25,849 nucleotides of DNA from an uncultured Porphyromonadaceae bacterium (GTDB lineage: Bacteria > Bacteroidota > Bacteroidia > Bacteroidales > Muribaculaceae), in contig URLF01000035.1 of NCBI GenBank assembly GCA_900548705.1, positions 1 to 25,849 on the forward strand, in the 5' to 3' direction. Below the pieces are notes generated by a model. It was not told the DNA's origin and made no database searches. It saw only the letters and a program-made list of their open reading frames with translations. Positions 13,562 through 21,512 of this stretch are shown piece after piece (within the stretch, counting starts at the first letter, position 1; the number at the start of each line of letters is the position of its first letter). The position numbers and the translations under genes were made by a program.

Positions 13562-15796
13562 TTGAGCAATCTGTCGACTGCCATATCGCGGGGCGCGGCC
13601 TCGCTGGCGATACTACTCGTGGCCATCCTGCCGACTTCCTGTCGGAAGGATGCACCGAAAAGTGTCGACCCGATCGCCCATAACGCCTATTATGACATAT
13701 GGCCTGACAGCATCGACCTCCACGACGGGGTGGTGCTGAGAGCCATGTCAGATTCGCTTATGGAGGTCAGGGTCAGCGGCAACGTGCTCGACAGCATAAC
13801 GGCGGGGGCGATTCCGCCCGGCAGGATGACTTTCAGGTCAACCCATCCGTTGCTTGATTTCCTATACCGCCTCGAAGCCTCCACCACGGCCTCGGGACGT
13901 TATTCGGCGGTCACACCCTATGAAATTTTCCTGAACCCGACCCAGAACGACTCAGCGATGGCGGTGTTGGAGGGGAGGCTCAGGAATGGTGTGGTAATCC
14001 CGTGGGAGACACGCACCCTGGGATGGCCCACTGTCAATTCCAATGCCGAATGGTTGCTGGCCGCTTCCGAGGTTGGTGTGGCCACCGGCGACCAGCGGTG
14101 GATCAGGACCGTCAACCAGACGGCCAAAGCCGTCATCGCGTCTGACAACCGGATTGCCCGCAATCCCGCTACCGGACTTTTCATCGGCATTCCGCGTTAT
14201 ATGGCCGCCAGCCGAGGGATACTCCCGGGGTGGATGGAGCCGTCAGACATTTTCCAGCAATCGACCCTCGCAGTGAACATGGCTTATGCCGCTTCGATGA
14301 AAAACCTCGGGATGCCGACTGACTCCCTAATCGGGGCATTGAAAGACCTCATGTGGATTCCGAACATGGGGTATTTCAGCGCAACCGCCTACGGAGTGGC
14401 TGTCTATCCTCTCCCCTTGCAGGTTACCGACAACCTCGCCCAGTCCGTGGCGATACTGTCGGGTGTGCTTCCCGACGCCATGGCAGACGCCATCATCCGT
14501 AAGACACCGATAGGCCCTGCCGGAATCTCGCTATACCAACCCGCGCTCCCTCCGGCAAGCGGCGAACTGAAGGAGGAGATTTCCGCCACTCTGTTGCAGA
14601 CCGCATGGACGGCGGCAGCAGCCAGCCGGGGGAACGAGGCGGCGTATTCCACGGCGGTGGGTGAACTTCTGGCCATCGAAGGCAAGCGGCTGCTTGGTTT
14701 CCGTCATCAGCTTCCTACATTCCGGTCTACTTTCACCACATTCATAACCCGTGCGTTGCTGGGGATGAAATACACCGATGACGGGGTGTTCTTCGTCCCT
14801 TATGTCCCTGAAAATCTCCCGGGAGAAAAGATTGTCGGCAATCTCCGCTACCGCAAGGCCATACTTGACATTAAAATCACAGGCACCGGGAAAGCCATCT
14901 CGACATTCACCATCGACGGCAAGCCATCGGAACCCTTCTTCCCCGCATCGCTTGAGGGGCGGCATAAGGTATCCATCACCCTTGCCGGAGCATCCGCCGA
15001 CCCGGGCTATGTGACTGTCAGCGAACAGCAGATGCCTGTGCCCCTTCCTCCGGTCGCGGAATGGAAATCGCTAAGGGAAGCCACATTACACTCGGGAGTT
15101 CTGCCATCCACGCTGCCGCGCCACACTCTCACCGAGGATGTGGCCACATACCTGGAGAGCGGGGCGGGTGATTGCCGTCTGGTTTACATAAACGGTGTCT
15201 TGCAGGAAGAAATTTTCCGGAGCAGTTACCGGCTCTATGACACCCAGAAACTGGCAGTAGTGCAGTTCACGGCATTCGCCAACAGCGAGTTATCGGGATT
15301 CAGCAGCAAGCCGTATCTCTATCTGCCGCCAAGCAAGCGCCACACGATTTACGCCTCGTCGCTGGCGAAGACCGGCACCAAGGTGTTGGAAGACAAAAGC
15401 GTGGCTTCCAAGTTTGTTGAATCCAACCGGTTCAAGAACCGTACTGTCAGCTTTGATTTCGATGCCCCGCAAGAGGGTCGGTATCTTGTCGAGGTTCACT
15501 ATGCCAACGGGCTCGGGGTTGTAAACGGCCAGCGAAAGGTAGCCCTGCGCATCCTCCGGGCAAACGGCAGCGAGGCCGGAATCTTTGTTTTCCCGCAGCT
15601 CACAGCTGCCAACGCCCAGAAAGGGGAGAAAACATCCTGGCAGGAGATGACGGCGTGGAGCAACTCTCTGATTGTCAAGCTCCGGAAAGGCACAAACCAT
15701 CTTGAACTGCGCTATTACCAGCCCTCACCGGTCTATGCCGACCCGAATTCAAACGTGGTGCTGTTCGATCTGGTAAGGCTCACGCCGGTCGATTGA
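13562..15796 (+). CDS. Lipoprotein with a six-hairpin glycosidase-like region and a C-terminal CBM-like domain
   Basis: This encodes 744 residues from a TTG start. The first in-frame ATG is at 13745 and would remove the lipoprotein signal, whose lipobox (LPTSC) gives Cys27. Residues of about 95-400 read as repeated helical hairpins with a sugar-enzyme flavour: PWETRTLGWPTVNSNAEWLL (147-166), GDQRWIRTVNQTAKAVI, GIPRYMAASRG (209-219) and GWMEPSDIFQ (223-232). This resembles the (alpha/alpha)6 toroid of several glycoside hydrolase families. Glu226 or Asp229 could be the general acid, but I cannot assign a family. Residues of about 613-744 look like a jelly-roll carbohydrate-binding module (GRYLVEVHYANGLG...TNHLELRYYQ...VVLFDLVRL). 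A GH13 gene follows after 50 bases, which supports a role in glycan breakdown. The exact substrate and activity are unknown. Confidence 0.65.
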   Translation: MSNLSTAISRGAASLAILLVAILPTSCRKDAPKSVDPIAHNAYYDIWPDSIDLHDGVVLRAMSDSLMEVRVSGNVLDSITAGAIPPGRMTFRSTHPLLDFLYRLEASTTASGRYSAVTPYEIFLNPTQNDSAMAVLEGRLRNGVVIPWETRTLGWPTVNSNAEWLLAASEVGVATGDQRWIRTVNQTAKAVIASDNRIARNPATGLFIGIPRYMAASRGILPGWMEPSDIFQQSTLAVNMAYAASMKNLGMPTDSLIGALKDLMWIPNMGYFSATAYGVAVYPLPLQVTDNLAQSVAILSGVLPDAMADAIIRKTPIGPAGISLYQPALPPASGELKEEISATLLQTAWTAAAASRGNEAAYSTAVGELLAIEGKRLLGFRHQLPTFRSTFTTFITRALLGMKYTDDGVFFVPYVPENLPGEKIVGNLRYRKAILDIKITGTGKAISTFTIDGKPSEPFFPASLEGRHKVSITLAGASADPGYVTVSEQQMPVPLPPVAEWKSLREATLHSGVLPSTLPRHTLTEDVATYLESGAGDCRLVYINGVLQEEIFRSSYRLYDTQKLAVVQFTAFANSELSGFSSKPYLYLPPSKRHTIYASSLAKTGTKVLEDKSVASKFVESNRFKNRTVSFDFDAPQEGRYLVEVHYANGLGVVNGQRKVALRILRANGSEAGIFVFPQLTAANAQKGEKTSWQEMTAWSNSLIVKLRKGTNHLELRYYQPSPVYADPNSNVVLFDLVRLTPVD

Positions 15797-15846
15797 ACCG
15801 CCGGATTATTTGAATATCTTTAACTTACATCAATACCATCTCACCT

Positions 15847-17718
15847 ATGAAACTGAAACGACTGGCTATGATTTCTCTTAGCATGCTTGCGGGCGCCGCA
15901 AGTATCTTCGGGGCAAAGAAAGCCCCGATGGTGACTAATGTCGAGCCCCCCTGTTGGTGGACCGGAATGTCTGACCCCTCACTCCAGGTGATGGTCACTG
16001 GCCAGGGTATCGCCGCCGCAGATGTCACCACCGATTATCCCGGCGTCACCCTGAAAGATGCCGTGGCGCTCGACAGCCCCAATTACAAAATCCTTTATTT
16101 CGACATCACTCCCGAGGCCAAGCCCGGCAAGATGAATATTGAGTTTTCCCTCAACGGCCGGAAGGCTACCATACCCTACGAGCTGAAACAGCGCACCAAA
16201 AAGGGTGAGGAATATGTGGGCTTCGACGCGTCGGATGTCCTCTACCTCCTTATGCCCGACCGTTTCGCCCAGGGTGACATGGATGCAGCCAAGGCTTTCG
16301 ATGGTCTCGACTATCCTATCGGGGCTGACCGGAATGACCCCAATGGCCGTCATGGCGGCAACATCAGGGGTATCATCGACAATCTCGACTATATCGACTC
16401 CCTGGGTGTGACCGCCATATGGAGCTGTCCGGTGCTGGAGAACGACATGCCCGGCGGCAGTTACCACGGCTACGCCACCACCGATTATTACCGTATCGAC
16501 CCCCGTTTCGGCACCAATGAGGAATGGCAGGAACTTGTGGCGGAAGCCAACAAGAGGGGAATAAAGGTGGTGATGGACATGATTTTCAATCATTCAGGTC
16601 TCAACCACCCCTGGATTGCCGACAAACCATCCAAAGACTGGTTCAACCATCCCGAAGGGACCGAGACCACCAATTTCCGTCTCTCGACAATCCATGACCC
16701 CTATGTCTCGGACTATGACCTCGACCATACCGTCAACGGATGGTTCGTCACCGCCATGCCTGACCTCAACCAACGCAATCCCCATCTGATGAAGTATCTC
16801 ATCCAGAACTCCATATGGTGGATCGAGACCTCAAAAATCAACGGTATAAGAATGGATACCTATCCTTATGCCGACCTTGAGGGGATGGCTTCATGGGCGA
16901 AAGCCATCCTTGCGGAATACCCCAACTTCAATATCGTCGGGGAATGCTGGTATGGCAATGAGGCCGGGTCTGCTTTCTGGCAGAAAGGCAACCGTCTGAA
17001 TCCGCGCGAGACCGAACTGCCTACCGTGATGGACTTCCTCATCTCCATCAACGGCCACAAGTATTTCGAAGAAGAGACCGATCCCTGGAATGGCCTCAAC
17101 CATCTATATGACCATCTGGCGATGGATTTCCTCTATCCCGACCCACAGAAGGTGCTGACCTTCCTTGACAACCATGACACAGACCGTTTCCTGCTGGCCG
17201 AACCTGACTCACTCGGTTCTTGGAAGCAGGCTGTCGCTTTCCTGCTTACCTCACGCGGCATTCCCCAGCTTTATTACGGCACGGAGCTGCTGATGAATGG
17301 CTCGAAGGAGGGTTCTGACGGTTATGTGCGCCGCGATTTCCCCGGCGGTTTCCCCGGCGACACCATCAATGCCTTCAAGTCTGAGGGACGTACGGCTATG
17401 CAGAATGAGGCGTGGAATTTCATGTCGAAACTGCTCCACTGGCGTCGCGGCGAAGCAAATGAAGTGATAGCCAAAGGCTCGCTCAAGCATTTCATGCCCC
17501 AGAACGGCATGTATGTCTACCGCCGTAAACTTGGCGACAAGGAGGTGACAGTGCTGATGAACGGCACATCCAAGCCCCTGACCGTCACGATGGAACGCAC
17601 TCTCGAAATCCTCCCCTACGGCACCCGTCTCCATGACATCATATCCGACGAGGATGTCACTATCGCCGAGAAGATGACTTTCGCGCCACGCCAAGTGATG
17701 GTGCTCCAGAATTTCTGA
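15847..17718 (+). CDS. susA-like: GH13 alpha-amylase family enzyme, neopullulanase / cyclomaltodextrinase (SusA-like)
   Basis: This encodes 623 residues. A signal peptide ends near residue 23 with no lipobox, so the enzyme is probably periplasmic. Residues of about 25-115 match the N-terminal beta-sandwich of cyclomaltodextrinases (VTNVEPPCWWTGM at 29-41). The (beta/alpha)8 barrel carries all conserved GH13 regions: DMIFNH (243-249), GIRMDTYPYAD with nucleophile Asp337, GECW with acid/base Glu366, and FLDNHDTDR with stabiliser Asp444. A short C-terminal beta domain follows. The substrates expected for this subfamily are alpha-1,4-linked malto-oligosaccharides, pullulan or cyclodextrins entering the periplasm. 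The gene lies between the glycosidase-like lipoprotein gene and a phosphodiesterase gene, 50 and 23 bases away, and no separate promoter is evident, so an operon is likely. The SusA-like name reflects similarity of architecture, not a nearby sus locus. Confidence 0.95.
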   Translation: MKLKRLAMISLSMLAGAASIFGAKKAPMVTNVEPPCWWTGMSDPSLQVMVTGQGIAAADVTTDYPGVTLKDAVALDSPNYKILYFDITPEAKPGKMNIEFSLNGRKATIPYELKQRTKKGEEYVGFDASDVLYLLMPDRFAQGDMDAAKAFDGLDYPIGADRNDPNGRHGGNIRGIIDNLDYIDSLGVTAIWSCPVLENDMPGGSYHGYATTDYYRIDPRFGTNEEWQELVAEANKRGIKVVMDMIFNHSGLNHPWIADKPSKDWFNHPEGTETTNFRLSTIHDPYVSDYDLDHTVNGWFVTAMPDLNQRNPHLMKYLIQNSIWWIETSKINGIRMDTYPYADLEGMASWAKAILAEYPNFNIVGECWYGNEAGSAFWQKGNRLNPRETELPTVMDFLISINGHKYFEEETDPWNGLNHLYDHLAMDFLYPDPQKVLTFLDNHDTDRFLLAEPDSLGSWKQAVAFLLTSRGIPQLYYGTELLMNGSKEGSDGYVRRDFPGGFPGDTINAFKSEGRTAMQNEAWNFMSKLLHWRRGEANEVIAKGSLKHFMPQNGMYVYRRKLGDKEVTVLMNGTSKPLTVTMERTLEILPYGTRLHDIISDEDVTIAEKMTFAPRQVMVLQNF

Positions 17719-17741
17719 CAACTTCAATCCTTTTCCCGATT

Positions 17742-18245
17742 TTGAAACGAATAGGCATACTTTCCGACACCCATTCCTGTTGGGACGCGCGTTTCGCCAC
17801 CCATTTCAATGACTGCGACGAGATATGGCATGCGGGCGACATCGGCTGTGTCGATGTAATCCGTCGGCTCGAAGAGGTCTGTCCGGTGGTCCGTGCCGTC
17901 CACGGCAACATAGACTACGGTGAGACCCGCCGTTATTTCCCCTCTGTGCAACAGTTCAGGGTGGAGGAAACGAATGTCTTCATGACCCACATCGGAGGTT
18001 ATCCCGGGCGCTATCAGCCCGGGATAACCCAGATGCTGCGTGACGCGCAGGCGAAGATTTTTGTCTGCGGCCACAGCCATATCCTCAAGGTGATGTTCGA
18101 CCCTACCCTTGATTGCCTCCATATCAATCCGGGAGCGGCCGGCCACCACGGCTGGCAGTCTAAACGGACACTGGTCAAGCTCGACATTGACGGGACGACA
18201 CCCAAAAACCTTGAGGTCATCGAACTCGGCTCATTAAAAATCTGA
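17742..18245 (+). CDS. YfcE/MJ0936-type metallophosphoesterase
   Basis: This encodes 167 residues from a TTG start, 23 bases after the GH13 gene. No earlier ATG is available in frame, and the protein begins directly with the conserved first strand. The two-metal phosphoesterase signature is complete: Asp9-x-His11 in SDTHS, Asp33 in HAGDIG, Asn56 in HGNID, His83 in MTHIGG, and His111 and His113 in GHSH. Family members hydrolyse phosphodiester bonds with Mn2+ or similar ions; physiological substrates are mostly unknown. No signal peptide is seen, so it is cytoplasmic. A 13-bp perfect inverted repeat lies inside the gene at 17997-18029. The SPOR lipoprotein gene begins eight bases after the stop, so the two are very likely co-transcribed. 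Confidence 0.93.
   Translation: MKRIGILSDTHSCWDARFATHFNDCDEIWHAGDIGCVDVIRRLEEVCPVVRAVHGNIDYGETRRYFPSVQQFRVEETNVFMTHIGGYPGRYQPGITQMLRDAQAKIFVCGHSHILKVMFDPTLDCLHINPGAAGHHGWQSKRTLVKLDIDGTTPKNLEVIELGSLKI
17997..18029 (+). repeat. Perfect inverted repeat inside the phosphoesterase gene
   Basis: Bases 17997-18009 are the exact inverse complement of 18017-18029 (13 bp, GC-rich), with a seven-base loop. The repeat encodes residues of about 86-96 (GYPGRYQPGIT). A stem this strong in an mRNA could slow ribosomes or act as an RNA-processing site, but it may just follow from codon choice for conserved residues. Confidence 0.8.
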
Positions 18246-18253
18246 TTACCGCA

Positions 18254-18760
18254 ATGGCTATTTCCAAGCAACTGATTACGGTTCTCATAGCTCTTTTGCC
18301 CGGAGTGTTCTTCAACTCCTGCAAGACTTCTGAGGAGAACTACAAGAAGGCCTACCAGGCCGCTGTCGAAAAACAGAACGAGGGCTATACCGACGAGGAA
18401 ATCCTCAGCATGGCCCGGGAGGAGGCAATCCCCCGCACGGTCTTCAATGGTGACTCAATCCCGATGAAGGGGGTGTATGTCAACACCGTCAAGCTCGACC
18501 CTCCGGTGGCTGCCGCGCTCCGTTACAATGTCATTGTGGCCACTTTCAAACAGAAATTCAATGCCATGTCTGTCCTCGACAGACTCCGCCAGAAGGGTTA
18601 TGACGATGGCCGGCTGCTTATCGACCGGGATCAGACCTATTATGTCGCGGCCTCGACCACAGACTCATTGGCAAACGCCGTCAAGACCCTGCGGGAATTG
18701 CAGGAATCCTCTCCGGTGGCGATGAAATCCCCCTGCCCATACATCCTGCGCAAACCCTGA
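18254..18760 (+). CDS. SPOR-domain lipoprotein
   Basis: This encodes 168 residues. A lipoprotein signal (hydrophobic residues 7-20) ends at FFNSC with Cys23, giving an envelope-anchored protein. A helical, charged segment follows (residues 28-60, EENYKKAYQAAVEKQNEGYT). From about residue 89 the pattern YNVIVATFKQKFNAMSVLDR...GYDDGRLLID...YYVAASTTDS...VKTLREL is that of a SPOR domain, which binds septal peptidoglycan with stripped stem peptides. Similar small SPOR lipoproteins are common in Bacteroidales, and their cellular role is little known. The gene starts eight bases after the phosphoesterase gene, and the shared transcript ends at the terminator at 18783-18826. The SPOR call rests on the beta-alpha-beta pattern rather than on a single invariant motif. 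Confidence 0.8.
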   Translation: MAISKQLITVLIALLPGVFFNSCKTSEENYKKAYQAAVEKQNEGYTDEEILSMAREEAIPRTVFNGDSIPMKGVYVNTVKLDPPVAAALRYNVIVATFKQKFNAMSVLDRLRQKGYDDGRLLIDRDQTYYVAASTTDSLANAVKTLRELQESSPVAMKSPCPYILRKP

Positions 18761-18782
18761 AACCGATTTCTACAGAAACAAG

Positions 18783-18826
18783 AAAGACCGGGGATACTCT
18801 TCTGAAAAGGGCATCCCCGGTCTTTT
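18783..18826. terminator. Bidirectional intrinsic terminator
   Basis: Bases 18783-18795 (AAAGACCGGGGAT) pair perfectly with 18813-18825 over 13 bp, with TTTT at the right edge and AAA at the left. It separates the plus-strand run ending at 18760 from the minus-strand winged-helix gene ending at 18862 and can serve both. Confidence 0.9.
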
Positions 18827-18861
18827 ATCGGTCTTATGGCTGTTGAAGCCACAGTATGGGT

Positions 18862-19083
18862 TTACTTGTCCTGTACGAGTGTGAAAAGGAAATCCTTCTC
18901 ATCTTCGGGATTGGTCTGGACATCGACTTTGCCTTCGCGGGCAAGCCAGCCGATGGCGGCAAACACTTCCTTGTCTTTCAGCTTGGTCTCTTTCTTGAGC
19001 TGCTTCAGACCTACCACGACATCTTTGTCATTGAGGGCGGTCCAGACAAGGCCGGCCCAGGTTCCAATTGCTTCTGCGTTCAT
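18862..19083 (-). CDS. Small winged-helix protein (DUF2582-like)
   Basis: This encodes 73 residues from the ATG at 19083. The frame is open for 20 more codons upstream, but that extension has no family character. The protein begins MNAEAIGTWAGLVWTALND and continues with VVVGLKQLKKETKLKDKEVFAAIGWLAREGKVDV, a helix-turn-helix followed by the beginning of a wing. This is the pattern of the Bacteroidetes winged-helix family Pfam lists as DUF2582. It lacks any sensor domain and is close to the minimum size for a DNA-binding fold. It stands alone, with a likely -7 element at 19173-19180. Targets are unknown. Confidence 0.85.
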   Translation of the reverse strand: MNAEAIGTWAGLVWTALNDKDVVVGLKQLKKETKLKDKEVFAAIGWLAREGKVDVQTNPEDEKDFLFTLVQDK

Positions 19084-19172
19084 TGTCAGTTTTATTAAAC
19101 GATTATACATTTTGGCGGTGAATCCGCCTGCGAAAAGAGTCACAAATGATTCATTTGGATACGATTGCGCTG

Positions 19173-19180
19173 CAAAATTA
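19173..19180 (-). promoter_or_regulatory. Probable -7 element of the winged-helix gene
   Basis: On the minus strand TAATTTTG matches TAnnTTTG, but no TTTG stands 19 to 21 bases upstream. Initiation would fall near 19166, giving a leader of about 83 bases. The missing -33 box may indicate regulated or weak expression. Confidence 0.5.
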
Positions 19181-19301
19181 TGTAATTTTTTGAAAATAAC
19201 CTAATTATGACGACACATTTTTATCCATCTATTTGAATAACATTTCGCAACCATTTAAGGTTCAATATTTTATGGATTAACATTTTTAACGGATTTTTTC
19301 G

Positions 19302-19309
19302 TAACTTTG
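19302..19309 (+). promoter_or_regulatory. -7 element of the rsgA promoter
   Basis: TAACTTTG followed by C is a full -7 match. The -33 region (19277-19283) reads TTAACAT rather than TTTG, so the upstream box is poor. Initiation near 19316 gives a leader of about 57 bases. Confidence 0.65.
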
Positions 19310-19372
19310 CAGGCGCGAGGAGTGTTTTCCATACCGGAGACGGCTCCATTGCCTATTTCTCACACCTGACAG

Positions 19373-20386
19373 ATGGCGAAATCCAAGAAAAACAAGCAGA
19401 CTACGACAGAAGGCACATTACGCGAAGGCCTGGTAATCAAGAATACCGGATCATGGTATGACGTGCTGACCGATGCCAGCACGGCTACATCTTCAGAGCA
19501 AAGCGGCCTGGAGACGATATCATGTAAAGTTAAAGGCAACTTCCGGCTCAAAGGTATTCGTACCACAAATCCGGTAGCCGTTGGCGACCGCGTCAGCCTG
19601 CTTGTCAATCCTGACGGATCGGCCTACATTACCGCCATCACCCCCCGGCGCAATTATATAATACGCAGGGCGAGCAACCTGTCGAAAGAGGCAAGCATCC
19701 TCGCAGCCAACCTTGACGGGGCGATGCTGGTGGTGTCTCTGAAACATCCGACAACCTCCACAAATTTCATCGACCGCTTCCTCGCCACCGCCGAGGCATA
19801 CCAGGTTGAAGCCACGTTGGTGATAAACAAGACCGACCTGCTCGACCAGCCGGAAGACCGCGAGCTGCTTGAGGCGGTGGCATATCTATACCGTTCGATC
19901 GGCTACCGTGTGATAGAGGTATCATCATTGACCGGCGACGGACTCGACCGGGTGAAGGATGCTCTGCGCGACCGCACGACGTTGGTATCCGGAAATTCCG
20001 GGGTTGGGAAATCTACCCTCATCAACGCCTTGATTCCGGGACTTGACCTGAGGACTGCCGCGATTTCTGATGTCCATGACCAAGGCACTCATACCACGAC
20101 CTTCTCGGAGATGTTTCCCCTCCCATTCGGTGGCTGGATAATAGACACTCCGGGGGTACGCGGCTTCGGCACCATCGAAATGGAGGCCAACGAGGTCTCA
20201 CATTACTTCCCGGAAATCTTCAAGGAGTCGGCCAACTGCCGTTTCGGTGACTGCACCCATACCCATGAACCGGGCTGTGCCGTCCTCCGTGCCATCGCTG
20301 ACAACCGTATCTCCCAGTCGCGCTACAACTCCTACCTTTCCATCCTCAACGACAGCGACGAAGGGAAATACCGCGCCCCGCAGTAA
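19373..20386 (+). CDS. rsgA: Small-subunit-dependent ribosome biogenesis GTPase RsgA
   Basis: This encodes 337 residues. The order of motifs is the circularly permuted one diagnostic of RsgA (YjeQ): an N-terminal OB-fold (about 15-95), then G4 NKTD at 152-155, G1 GNSGVGKS at 207-214, G2 GTHTTT at 238-243 and G3 DTPG at 258-261. The zinc knuckle follows, with Cys289, Cys294, His296 and Cys302 in CRFGDCTHTHEPGC. The protein checks late assembly of the 30S subunit near the decoding centre and hydrolyses GTP when bound to it. The basic start MAKSKKNKQ is a small N-terminal extension that may help RNA contact. The gene has its own promoter and converges on the acyltransferase gene with only 31 bases between, and no clear terminator. 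Confidence 0.98.
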   Translation: MAKSKKNKQTTTEGTLREGLVIKNTGSWYDVLTDASTATSSEQSGLETISCKVKGNFRLKGIRTTNPVAVGDRVSLLVNPDGSAYITAITPRRNYIIRRASNLSKEASILAANLDGAMLVVSLKHPTTSTNFIDRFLATAEAYQVEATLVINKTDLLDQPEDRELLEAVAYLYRSIGYRVIEVSSLTGDGLDRVKDALRDRTTLVSGNSGVGKSTLINALIPGLDLRTAAISDVHDQGTHTTTFSEMFPLPFGGWIIDTPGVRGFGTIEMEANEVSHYFPEIFKESANCRFGDCTHTHEPGCAVLRAIADNRISQSRYNSYLSILNDSDEGKYRAPQ

Positions 20387-20417
20387 TATTTTCTGAATTT
20401 ATCCGCCTCGGCAAAAA

Positions 20418-21509
20418 TTATAATCTCAACAGTTTTTTCATTCCTGGAATTTTCATAAGCATCCATCCAGCTGTCAAAGACAAGATTGCATTCACGGCTA
20501 CATACACAATCGCTCCTATTACCTCCGGCAACTGCATCATCGGTCCTGCAATCCATTCCAAGAATACCGACCCCAACAAATAAGCCGGCATAAAAATTAC
20601 CGCCATCTCTTCCATAAACCGGTTGTTCATTTTAAATTTCATAAAGAGGGCAAACACTGATACCACGAAAATCATAATCGGCACGGATGCATAGGCATAC
20701 TCACAGAACCTAATACCTCGTATGGATGCTATTAAATTCAAAAACACAAAGCAACCCATCGACATCATTATCACTATTGACCAACGGCCAAGCCAGTCTA
20801 ATACATCATATCTCTTGATCAACCCTCCTAAACAAAAATATCCTAACCAATTCCATAATCTTAGTGTCTGAGGAACATCTAACTCACTGATGATACCATT
20901 GACAGGCCTAACAATACTGAAAAAGAAGACAAATGACATAATGCAAACCAGACCTCCTGTAACATATAGGAATTGTCTTTTTTTCTCTCGGTATATCCAA
21001 TTTATAATCGGATATGCCAAATAGACCAGGCAGAGGCCTCCTACAAACCAGATTAATCCATAGTCCCCTTTTTGAAAGAGATTAAGACAAAATTGACGAG
21101 GGATATCAATAACTATAATTTCTTTGTCCAATATTAACCATTTTAAGGCAACCACCAACAAATACAGCAGAAAGGCCGCCCGTAAAATCTTCCCTATCTT
21201 TTTCCACGCATATCCATAACCAACGTCTTTACGCCCTAATAATTGATAACCACTGACCATAAAAAACATTGGAATAGCCAGCACACCACAACAATAGACA
21301 AATCTGGTCATCGACCATAAAGAGTTTACGCCTGTCGCATAATAATAATTATCCGCACAATGAAGACACAGCACTAAAATAAGGCTCATCAGCTTCAACG
21401 CATCGAGGTTTGGGACGCGTTTCTTTCCGGAGAGAATTACTTCCGGTCTTTCATTCTGCAGCCTTCGTCCTACATTTTTCAAACCAATACTTACATTCAT
21501 TCCACGCAT
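20418..21509 (-). CDS. Membrane acyltransferase (acyltransferase 3 family), AT-rich and probably acquired
   Basis: This encodes 363 residues with about ten membrane helices. The opening PNLDALKLMSLILVLCLHCAD (from residue 33) is the family signature (LD..K/R...I.LVL.LH) with the expected His50. Other family features are the IPMFFMVSGYQLL segment (79-91) and IWFVGGLCLVYLAYP. Such proteins O-acetylate or otherwise acylate surface polysaccharides, peptidoglycan or lipids. Base composition is very unlike its neighbours: two hand-counted 60-base lines (20701-20760 and 20761-20820) have 37% and 40% GC, against 63% for 19921-19980 in rsgA. The start lies only three bases after the stop of the NlpC/P60 gene, so translation may be coupled. 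Internal Met4 is an alternative start. The acceptor is unknown. Confidence 0.88.
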   Translation of the reverse strand: MRGMNVSIGLKNVGRRLQNERPEVILSGKKRVPNLDALKLMSLILVLCLHCADNYYYATGVNSLWSMTRFVYCCGVLAIPMFFMVSGYQLLGRKDVGYGYAWKKIGKILRAAFLLYLLVVALKWLILDKEIIVIDIPRQFCLNLFQKGDYGLIWFVGGLCLVYLAYPIINWIYREKKRQFLYVTGGLVCIMSFVFFFSIVRPVNGIISELDVPQTLRLWNWLGYFCLGGLIKRYDVLDWLGRWSIVIMMSMGCFVFLNLIASIRGIRFCEYAYASVPIMIFVVSVFALFMKFKMNNRFMEEMAVIFMPAYLLGSVFLEWIAGPMMQLPEVIGAIVYVAVNAILSLTAGWMLMKIPGMKKLLRL

Positions 21510-21512
21510 ATC

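Noticed and set aside
19084..19143. Upstream extension of the winged-helix protein
   Set aside because: The 20 extra residues have no similarity to the family, whose members begin at the MNAE-type start.
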